DNA from: Anabaena sp. CRKS33
GTDB taxonomy: Bacteria; Cyanobacteriota; Cyanobacteriia; Cyanobacteriales; Nostocaceae
Length of the DNA stretch: 46,470 nt
NCBI GenBank assembly: GCA_001672075.1
Contig: LJOT01000005.1
Location: 1-46,470 of the forward strand
Direction: 5' to 3'
Shown here: in pieces, positions 19,788-25,434 of the stretch
Layout: the number at the start of each line of letters is the position of its first letter
Position numbering within the stretch: position 1 is the stretch's first letter
Translations under genes and position numbers: made by a program
The notes under the pieces: generated by a model
What the model was told of the DNA's origin: nothing
Databases searched by the model: none
Seen by the model: only the letters and a program-made list of their open reading frames with translations

Positions 19788-20369
19788 ATGAATCACAAAA
19801 CCAAATTACTAAGTTTTGCAACTATCACGATCACAGTTTTTTCTGTCACAGTCGGAACAGTTATGGCACGGACAAAACTCACCAGTCAAGCCAAAGTAAC
19901 TATCAATAGTATTGGTCCAGTAAAAATAGGGATGAATCTTCCTGAAGCTGCTGCTGCGGCTAATACTCGTTTATCTGTTAGCTATGCTGGAAGTGATAGT
20001 TGTTACTATCTAGAAACAGAAGGAGAACTCGAAGGTGTGTCATTTATGGTGACAAAAGATGATGTTAAAAGTCGTCTTCAATATATTACCAGCGATGTTA
20101 TTGCCAGAGTAGATATAGATAATCCCAAAATTACTACTCTTTCTGGGGCAAAAATTGGTGATACAGAAGCGAGAATTAAATCACTTTACCCTGGACAAAT
20201 TAAAGTTACACCCCATACATATAATCCAAAGGGACATGATTTAACTTTTATTCCCAAAAATAAAGCTGAACAAAACTATCGCATTGTTTTTGAAACTGAT
20301 GGTCAGCGTGTAACTAGGTATAGAGCGGGTAAACTACCAGAAGTGGAATATATTGAAGGATGCAGTTAA
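19788..20369 (+). CDS. Exported protein of unknown function with two similar halves
   Basis: 193 residues with a signal peptide (SFATITITVFSVTVGTVMA, cleavage near residue 27). The mature part seems to contain two related units: INSIGPVKIGMNLPEAAAAA and LSGAKIGDTEARIKSLYPG, both reading 'G-x-(I/V)-x-I-G-x-x-x-x-x-(A/I)'. This pattern occurs in small bacterial periplasmic proteins of unknown function. Two cysteines (SCYYLE and the C-terminal EGCS) could form a disulfide. The two exported genes upstream and here share orientation but are 389 bp apart. No function is assigned. Confidence 0.6.
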   Translation: MNHKTKLLSFATITITVFSVTVGTVMARTKLTSQAKVTINSIGPVKIGMNLPEAAAAANTRLSVSYAGSDSCYYLETEGELEGVSFMVTKDDVKSRLQYITSDVIARVDIDNPKITTLSGAKIGDTEARIKSLYPGQIKVTPHTYNPKGHDLTFIPKNKAEQNYRIVFETDGQRVTRYRAGKLPEVEYIEGCS

Positions 20370-20418
20370 GTTTATTTTTAGTAAAATAGACTTGTAGAGT
20401 TTAAAAGGAAATTAGATT

Positions 20419-20742
20419 ATGTCATCTCCAGCAATTACCACTGTAATTAAAATGATGGAATCTTTATCTGAAGATGTGCAAGATACAATTGCAGAACATC
20501 TTAGAGAATATCTGGAAGGTTTGCAAACTAAAAAACAATTTCTGGTGATTCCAGGTACTCCAGAAGATTGTAAAAGCAAGTTTTTGGAAGAACTCGCAAA
20601 ACCAATGGATAAAGAATCAAGTCTTTCGGAATCTATAGCACAATTTCGGCAGGAATTAATAGATGAAGAAATAGAAATTAACCCTGATGAAGTTTGGGGA
20701 AATATTCGTGATTATGTTCCAGGACGTGAGGTAAGTTGGTGA
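20419..20742 (+). CDS. Antitoxin, VapB-like, apparently composite
   Basis: 107 residues, acidic, with a good AAAAGGA ribosome site. The first ~35 residues (TTVIKMMESLSEDVQDTIAEHLREYLE) resemble one family of small cyanobacterial antitoxins. The last ~45 (SIAQFRQELIDEE, EVWGNIRDYVPGREVSW) resemble the toxin-binding tail of another VapB-like family ('VRDRSPGREV'). It looks like a fusion or recombined antitoxin, which I judge from remembered family patterns and not an alignment. Its TGA overlaps the GTG start of the PIN toxin (GTGA), the standard coupling in toxin-antitoxin pairs. It would neutralise that toxin and repress the operon. Confidence 0.65.
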   Translation: MSSPAITTVIKMMESLSEDVQDTIAEHLREYLEGLQTKKQFLVIPGTPEDCKSKFLEELAKPMDKESSLSESIAQFRQELIDEEIEINPDEVWGNIRDYVPGREVSW

Positions 20743-21155
20743 TTCGCTTTTTATTAGATACTAACATTATATCTGAGCCTGTACGATTACAAGCCAACCC
20801 AGGAGTTATTCAAAAATTAAAAGAACATGAATTGGAAATTGCTATGGCATCTGTAACATGGCATGAGCTATTATTTGGCTGTTATCGTTTACCAGCTTCT
20901 AAAAAAAGAAATAAAATTGAGAAGTATCTAAAAGATACAATTCAACCAAAAATTCCGATTTTATACTATGATGATTTAGCTGCTGAATGGTTTGCCCAAG
21001 AGAGAGCGCGACTGGTAGGTTTAGGTAAAACTCCTGCATATCCAGATGGGCAAATTGCAGCGATATCGAAGGTAAATAATTTAATTTTGGTAACAAATAA
21101 TATTTCAGATTTTATTGATTTTCAAGAGATTCAGGTTGAGAATTGGTTTGTTTAG
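20739..21155 (+). CDS. vapC: VapC-type PIN-domain toxin
   Basis: A PIN ribonuclease of 138 residues. The N-terminal RFLLDTNIISEP gives the first acidic residue, WHELLFG the second, PAYPDGQIAAI the third, and LVTNNISDF the fourth. This is the usual VapC layout and length. GTG 20739 overlaps the antitoxin stop in GTGA and is preferred to the in-frame TTG three bases upstream. VapC toxins cleave tRNA or rRNA; the target here is unknown. It forms a two-gene module with the preceding antitoxin at the left end of the accessory island. Confidence 0.85.
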   Translation: MIRFLLDTNIISEPVRLQANPGVIQKLKEHELEIAMASVTWHELLFGCYRLPASKKRNKIEKYLKDTIQPKIPILYYDDLAAEWFAQERARLVGLGKTPAYPDGQIAAISKVNNLILVTNNISDFIDFQEIQVENWFV

Positions 21156-21169
21156 ATTATAAATATTTT

Positions 21170-21273
21170 TTGTCTGAATCAGGATGCTCAGGATTAGAGG
21201 ATTTACAGGATTTTTATGAATATTTATCTGGGAATATTTCAGGTTTTAAAGATGAGTTTTTTTCTACATCCTG
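21170..21273. repeat. Interspersed TCAGGATT / CTACATCCTG repeats, left copy
   Basis: CTGAATCAGGATGCTCAGGATT... at 21173 matches, in inverted form, sequence at 25266-25307. TTTTTTTCTACATCCTG at 21257-21273 is repeated exactly and in direct orientation at 25258-25274. Short elements of this type are common between Nostocales genes. Confidence 0.75.
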
Positions 21274-21330
21274 AAAATGCTTAATTGTTTGGGGTGTGTA
21301 AGTGTTGCGTAACGCCCCAAAATTGATTAG

Positions 21331-21352
21331 ATTTAATCTCATGAATTAATGT
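21331..21352. repeat. 22-bp direct repeat, left copy (island boundary)
   Basis: ATTTAATCTCATGAATTAAT plus GT differs from the copy at 25313-25334 at one position (C/T). It lies directly at the point where the xisI remnant begins. Together with the CTACATCCTG repeat it brackets about 4 kb. Confidence 0.75.
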
Positions 21353-21536
21353 CAGTTACGTTTATGGGACAATCATTCATGTAGATATTAGAGATGGAAA
21401 AATTTGGATTCAGAGAGATTTTACGGAGGAAGAGGTAGCTAGTGAGTTGGTAGATTTGGGAGTACCAAAAACGGATATTGTTTTAGGTTTTAAGCCACCT
21501 TATATGAGACAATTTACTGATTTTGCATCGGGTTAG
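21351..21536 (+). pseudogene. xisI: xisI remnant (5'-truncated)
   Basis: From 21354 a frame reads SYVYGTIIHVDIRDGKIW, then IQRDFTEEEVASELVDLGVP and GFKPPYMRQFTDFASG before TAG. This is the C-terminal half of XisI, a family first named for control of fdxN-element excision and often paired with XisH. About 60 of the usual ~110 residues remain; there is no start codon in frame and a stop lies just upstream. No xisH is adjacent. The break coincides with a repeat copy, suggesting recombination. Confidence 0.8.
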
Positions 21537-21569
21537 ATTACAAATTACAATAGTAATTATCAAGTTTAG

Positions 21570-22880
21570 TTAAATTCTCAAATTGAGTGATAATTGTTCA
21601 TGTTGATTATCGGTTTTGTCACCTTTTTTTTGCTCGAAAGAAGAAATCTTCTTATTAGAAGATATATTTACCGCATCTTGTCGATATGGATTCTTTAAAT
21701 AAATTTCATTATGTTTAGGTTCTTGAATTTCCAAACCACAATGCCAACAAACTGTGTGAGTAGGGTCATTTATAACAGCACCACAAACTGAATGGTTACT
21801 AATTTTTCTATCAATTTGTATTTCTTCAATACCAGTTTCTAGACCAAATACTGCAATTAGATATTTAAGTTTATTTTTAAGTAAAAATTCCGTTTTTTGT
21901 TTATCTTCACGTCTATATGATTGTTTGCAAACTTGAGATGCGCTAGGAATTAAATTAAACTTCTCAAGTCTAATTGCTGCTGCTTCGTAACTAACTCCAA
22001 AATGCTTTGCTACTAGATTAACAGTTAAATAATGAATATTGGGTGGATGAGAAACTAGCTTTTGTACCAGGGGTTTTGGCATTAAGAGTTCAGCCGCAAA
22101 ATTTTCTGCATTTAATTCTATGATTTTATTTTCATTATGTGTACCACACAAAAATCTATTATCATTTAAGTCATAGATTAGATGATGTAATTCATGAGCT
22201 ATGGTAAATCTTTGGAGTACAGTATGATGTTTCCGATTTATACCTATAATACTAAAATTATCCTCTTTATAACAGAATCCCCTTAAGTCGTATAAATCAT
22301 TAGGTAAACTTTCAAAAAATACCTTTATGCCTAGATTAGCTGCTAGTTGATAGACATTAATAGGGAGTTTAAAAAGATTATTTTTATGAATTAAATTGTG
22401 CGCTCTAGTTTCTAAGACAGTCGGTACAGCTTTTTTAACAGACTTTTGCTTCTGTTCAGAATTTTCATCTGAAAAATTGATTGACTTACCATTTTGTTTA
22501 CCTCTTGCTAAAGGCAGACTTGACAAATGAATAGGTCTACTATGTAACTGCTTGATAAGCTTAATGCAGTCTATGACATAATTAGCATATTTAGTTTTGG
22601 GTGCATCATGTATCTCATAATTTTGATTATTTTCAAAAAAGCCCTCAAATACCTCATGAACTGGCTTTCCATAAATGCAAAGCATTCCGTAAATCTCTTG
22701 CCAGTATTTTTCAATTTGACCACCTTCTATTTCTTCAATTACACATTCGGGAATTTGTAGAAGTTTGCTAACAATCTCAACTGAAAAATTGCCTGACTGT
22801 CTAGCTTTTTGTAAACGACAGCCGACATCTTTATTTTTTAAATTTTTTTTGCTACATTCCGTTTTTATTTCTGCTAACAT
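21570..22880 (-). CDS. XRE-family regulator with ImmA/IrrE metallopeptidase domain and C-terminal zinc ribbon
   Basis: 436 residues. Residues ~20-90 look like a lambda-repressor/RodZ-type helix-turn-helix (VGCRLQKARQSGNFSVEIVSKLLQIPE). The centre is an ImmA/IrrE (DUF955) peptidase: FTIAHELHHLIYD holds the zinc motif HELHH at 229-233, and ELNAENFAAELLMP provides the downstream Glu. The C-terminal part carries a CxxC-like pair set (VCGAV and VCWHCGLE, ~residues 365-385), probably zinc-binding. In related systems such peptidases cleave a repressor to switch on a mobile element or stress genes. It is divergent from an unknown gene across a strong palindrome, which suggests joint control. Confidence 0.8.
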   Translation of the reverse strand: MLAEIKTECSKKNLKNKDVGCRLQKARQSGNFSVEIVSKLLQIPECVIEEIEGGQIEKYWQEIYGMLCIYGKPVHEVFEGFFENNQNYEIHDAPKTKYANYVIDCIKLIKQLHSRPIHLSSLPLARGKQNGKSINFSDENSEQKQKSVKKAVPTVLETRAHNLIHKNNLFKLPINVYQLAANLGIKVFFESLPNDLYDLRGFCYKEDNFSIIGINRKHHTVLQRFTIAHELHHLIYDLNDNRFLCGTHNENKIIELNAENFAAELLMPKPLVQKLVSHPPNIHYLTVNLVAKHFGVSYEAAAIRLEKFNLIPSASQVCKQSYRREDKQKTEFLLKNKLKYLIAVFGLETGIEEIQIDRKISNHSVCGAVINDPTHTVCWHCGLEIQEPKHNEIYLKNPYRQDAVNISSNKKISSFEQKKGDKTDNQHEQLSLNLRI

Positions 22881-22946
22881 AGTATTGTTTTTGCTTGTTT
22901 CTCACAATTATTCAAGCCATACTTATCTGATATTTATTATAAAGCA

Positions 22947-22974
22947 TTAAGATAAAAATTTATTTTTATCTTAA
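22947..22974. promoter_or_regulatory. Candidate operator palindrome between the ImmA/IrrE gene and its divergent neighbour
   Basis: TTAAGATAAAAAT (22947-22959) and its exact complement ATTTTTATCTTAA (22962-22974) are separated by 2 bp. It sits 66 bp upstream of the XRE-ImmA/IrrE start and 194 bp upstream of the divergent gene. The size and symmetry suit a dimeric helix-turn-helix protein. The surrounding DNA is very AT-rich. Confidence 0.55.
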
Positions 22975-23168
22975 AATATATACATATAAATAAAATTAAT
23001 TCTACTTAAACGCGATTCGATTAATAATAATATTATTATTTTATTCCGATAATTTTTTGTTCTAAGTATAAATTTTGAAAAACCGAGAGTGATAGCTGTA
23101 TTTGTGTGTTACTATAAATATGGATGTGTAATATAACTCATAAAATTTTTACCCAAAAGGATAAGTTT

Positions 23169-23849
23169 ATGACCCAAGGTAACTTTAATTTTGATTCTGA
23201 TAATTTCGATCCTAAAAAAGAATTTTCTCCTGAATGGTCGGCAGGTATTTTTTTGACCCCTGATGAACTAAAAACTCAAAAAGATAAACTTCTGGCTATA
23301 CTGAGACAATCAGACTATCCAAGAACTAAGAAAGAATTGGCTATGGCATTGTTCCCAAATGCTTTCGACAATAGAAACAATGTTAATCGTTATGTGTGGG
23401 ATGGCTACAAACAACGCAGTATTAAGGAAATTTTAGAAAAAACTTATATTGAGAAGACAGGACAAATAATTCGCACTATTGATGCAAGTATTCGGAATGA
23501 TTTAAACCAGTTAGAAACTCGTGAAGAAAAAATTAATTTTTTAAGGGAAGTTCCGTTGGTTATTCGAGTTGGTGAAGATGAAAATCAAGCAGCTTTCTAT
23601 GCGTATCATGGACCAGATAATCCTCAGTCACTTGAAATACTTCAAGAATATTGTGAATGGGCGCAGACTCATCAGTATAAACAAAGTAAACTCCTGGAGC
23701 AATCTCAATTAATTGAAGCATCTGTTTCTACAGCAGATTACGGTCCATTATTCATTGGTCAAATTGATACAAGTTTCTATACTCCTGATGATGAAATGAA
23801 TATTCTAGAAGATGATGAAAATACCGATGGGTTAGAGAATATTTCATAG
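23169..23849 (+). CDS. Unknown soluble protein divergent from the ImmA/IrrE regulator
   Basis: 226 residues from ATG 23169, preferred over the in-frame ATG 23124 because AAAAGG lies just upstream and the extra 15 residues look non-coding. I do not recognise the family. Features are an acidic N terminus (NFDSDNFDPKKEFSPEW), a helical segment that could be a winged helix (LLAILRQSDYPRTKKELAMAL), a basic region (YKQRSIKEILEKTYIEKTGQ), a strand-rich centre (VPLVIRVGEDENQAAFYAYHG) and an acidic tail (DDEMNILEDDENTDG). Acidic ends are seen in DNA mimics and repressor partners, but this is speculation. The shared divergent promoter suggests it may be the partner or substrate of the peptidase regulator. 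Confidence 0.55.
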   Translation: MTQGNFNFDSDNFDPKKEFSPEWSAGIFLTPDELKTQKDKLLAILRQSDYPRTKKELAMALFPNAFDNRNNVNRYVWDGYKQRSIKEILEKTYIEKTGQIIRTIDASIRNDLNQLETREEKINFLREVPLVIRVGEDENQAAFYAYHGPDNPQSLEILQEYCEWAQTHQYKQSKLLEQSQLIEASVSTADYGPLFIGQIDTSFYTPDDEMNILEDDENTDGLENIS

Positions 23850-23902
23850 ACATAAATTACAGCAGTTTTCATGTATTTATACCACACTCTGAATTAATCT
23901 AC

Positions 23903-24062
23903 TCCTTCGCTCCTTTGGGTCTTGGCGCGAAACTTCGATTAAAATGTGGTTGATTTACCTAAAAATGGCTGTAAAAAAACAAAACCTGCCTTCGCGGGTT
24001 CAAAAATCTTGCTTTTAGTCCACGAAGGTAGACTTTGTTTGTATAGCTGCGATTTCTAATCT
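23903..24062. repeat. Nostocales interspersed repeats (CGCGGGTT and TTTGTTTGTATAGC elements)
   Basis: The stretch includes CTTGGCGCGAAACTTCGATTAAA (23924-23946), AACCTGCCTTCGCGGGTT (23982-23999) and AGTCCACGAAGGTAGACTTT followed by GTTTGTATAGCTGCGATTTC (24017-24056). These resemble a well-known dispersed hairpin-forming element of filamentous cyanobacteria. It occupies the gap between the unknown gene and the second vapBC module, and no coding is seen. Confidence 0.65.
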
Positions 24063-24072
24063 CCTGATTAGA

Positions 24073-24486
24073 TTATCCCCTAAAATCATAAACCAACCGC
24101 TTAAACATAGACACAGAAACAATAGTAGTATTCACTAAATTCCGTGCTTGATTAAAATCAGCATCTCCAGTAATCAAAAAATCTGCTCCTGCTGCGATCG
24201 CACAAGCTAAAAACTTTTCATCCTTTGTATCTCTAGCAAAATCTATTGTTACCTGAACATCAACTAATGTAGTCACCAAATCTATAACATCTAACCATTC
24301 TTTTCTAACTTCATCAGTCAACTTAAACTTCTTCCGACTTAAAACATCCTGATACTCTGCTAAAATCTCCTGAGAAACAACCCACTCACAATTAGGACTA
24401 TCTACAACAAATTGAATTACATCCCTTGGTTCTCTCCCCTTGAGAACAGCAGAAACTAAAACATTAGTATCAATAATAACTTTCAT
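24073..24486 (-). CDS. PIN-domain toxin of the COG1569 'putative toxin' type
   Basis: 137 residues. The N terminus KVIIDTNVLVSAVLKG, the central EILAEYQDVLSR and the C-terminal DTKDEKFLACAIAAGADFLITGDADF contain the full set of PIN acidic residues. This arrangement (DTN-V-L-V-SA and LVTGDxDF) marks the predicted-nucleic-acid-binding PIN toxin family. Its ATG overlaps the stop of the antitoxin gene by 4 bp (ATGA). It is the toxin half of a second type II module in the island, on the opposite strand to the first. RNA target unknown. Confidence 0.85.
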   Translation of the reverse strand: MKVIIDTNVLVSAVLKGREPRDVIQFVVDSPNCEWVVSQEILAEYQDVLSRKKFKLTDEVRKEWLDVIDLVTTLVDVQVTIDFARDTKDEKFLACAIAAGADFLITGDADFNQARNLVNTTIVSVSMFKRLVYDFRG

Positions 24487-24722
24487 TCGCCACGCCGATA
24501 AGCTTCAATTTCTGCCGCTATTTCCTCATCTGTAACCTCTTCCACACCAGGAATAGCCTGAGTTTTATCAAATAAATTCCGCAATTTATTACTAATTGTA
24601 TCCTGCGGGTTATCTTCAGCTAAAACAATAATCTCCACACGCTGTCCAACCTGAAAAGGTAAATCAGATAAAACCACCTGCTTAGGGTTTTCAATGGTGA
24701 TATAAGTCTTGTAAGCATTCAT
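24483..24722 (-). CDS. Antitoxin of the second PIN module
   Basis: 79 residues. The N-terminal KTYITIENPKQVVLSDLPFQVGQ followed by RVEIIVLAED is a small beta-rich, AbrB-like-looking DNA-binding part seen in cyanobacterial antitoxins. The C-terminal helix (VTDEEIAAEIEAYRRGE) should wrap the toxin. The stop overlaps the toxin start by 4 bp. It probably also represses its own operon; no clear operator was identified upstream. Confidence 0.75.
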   Translation of the reverse strand: MNAYKTYITIENPKQVVLSDLPFQVGQRVEIIVLAEDNPQDTISNKLRNLFDKTQAIPGVEEVTDEEIAAEIEAYRRGE

Positions 24723-24846
24723 AATTTATTCTGCTATTTATCCTATATATATTTTATGATACTTTTCTTACTTTGCGTCTACCCTTCGGGATCTCTAGGA
24801 GAGATTGCGCGAAATAAAAAACCCAAAAAATATCTATCATTAATCA

Positions 24847-24961
24847 TTAGGTATTATTTAATAATTCCTCAATCGTTAATTCTTGCATAGCTATTAATTC
24901 CCCTTGTAATTCCTCAAGGTGCATAATCAACAGCAGGAGGAGCATTAATTTGAGTATTCAT
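24847..24961 (-). pseudogene. Possible frameshifted small-gene remnant
   Basis: On the minus strand ATG 24961 starts MNTQINAPPAVDYA and is then stopped. In the next frame HLEELQGELIAMQELTIEEL and LNNT follow to a TAA at 24847. A one-base shift near 24918 would join them into a ~38-residue protein-like sequence. It follows the YgiT remnant and might be the next gene of the same lost operon. Low certainty. Confidence 0.3.
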
Positions 24962-24973
24962 ATATTTTCAAAT

Positions 24974-25198
24974 TTAAGCTGCATATCTAATAATTTCTAA
25001 TTCTGCTCCTTTAGTAATTGCTAATTCTGCTTTTTCTAAAACCTGTTAGGTAACTGCATCACTTAAATAATATTCACCACAGTTATCACAAATTTCTGCG
25101 GGAACTTTTTTCAAGACAATAATACATTCATCTCTTTCTAAGGTGACGGTGACTAAACCGGGTTTAGTTTCTCCATGTTTACAAATTACGCATTTCAT
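24974..25198 (-). pseudogene. YgiT-type zinc-finger antitoxin remnant with in-frame stop
   Basis: From ATG 25198 the minus strand reads MKCVICKHGETKPGLVTVTL, then a Glu-rich strand, then VPAEICDNCGEYYLSDAVT, giving the CxxC...CxxC zinc site of YgiT/MqsA-like antitoxins. A TAA at codon 51 interrupts it. The same frame continues QVLEKAELAITKGAELEIIR to a second TAA at 24974, matching the normal C-terminal helix. This is therefore a recently inactivated 74-residue gene or a truncated 50-residue zinc finger. No toxin partner is visible on either side. Confidence 0.65.
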
Positions 25199-25434
25199 TA
25201 TTTTTGTCTCCTAGTTGTAAAACCATTCTAGGAATATTTAAGATTTTCAAAGATTACTTTTTTTCTACATCCTGTACATCCTTAAATCCTGGATATCCTG
25301 ATTCTGACAATAATTTAATTTCATGAATTAATGTGCTTTACTTCGCTTTTATAACTTTACTAACTCCGCGTCCTCTGCGCCTGGAGCGGTTCGTAAAAAA
25401 ACAATCCAGGGGCGGACAAGCCGCCCCATTAAAA
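25199..25434. repeat. Right boundary repeats of the accessory island
   Basis: Holds TTTTTTTCTACATCCTG (25258-25274) and ATTTAATTTCATGAATTAAT plus GT (25313-25334), both in direct orientation with copies at 21257 and 21331. Between them TCCTTAAATCCTGGATATCC and TGATTCTGACA match, inverted, the sequence at 21173. No gene is seen. Confidence 0.7.
25394..25427 (-). terminator. Terminator of ndhF
   Basis: GGGGCGG (25409) pairs with CCGCCCC (25421) over an ACAAG loop, 8 bp past the ndhF stop. On the minus strand a T7 tract follows (A-run 25395-25401 on the plus strand) after TGGATTG. Confidence 0.85.

Noticed and set aside
20419..25434. Island as an insertion sequence or integrated phage
   Set aside because: No transposase, integrase, structural phage gene or terminal inverted repeat of IS type was found; only dispersed repeats.
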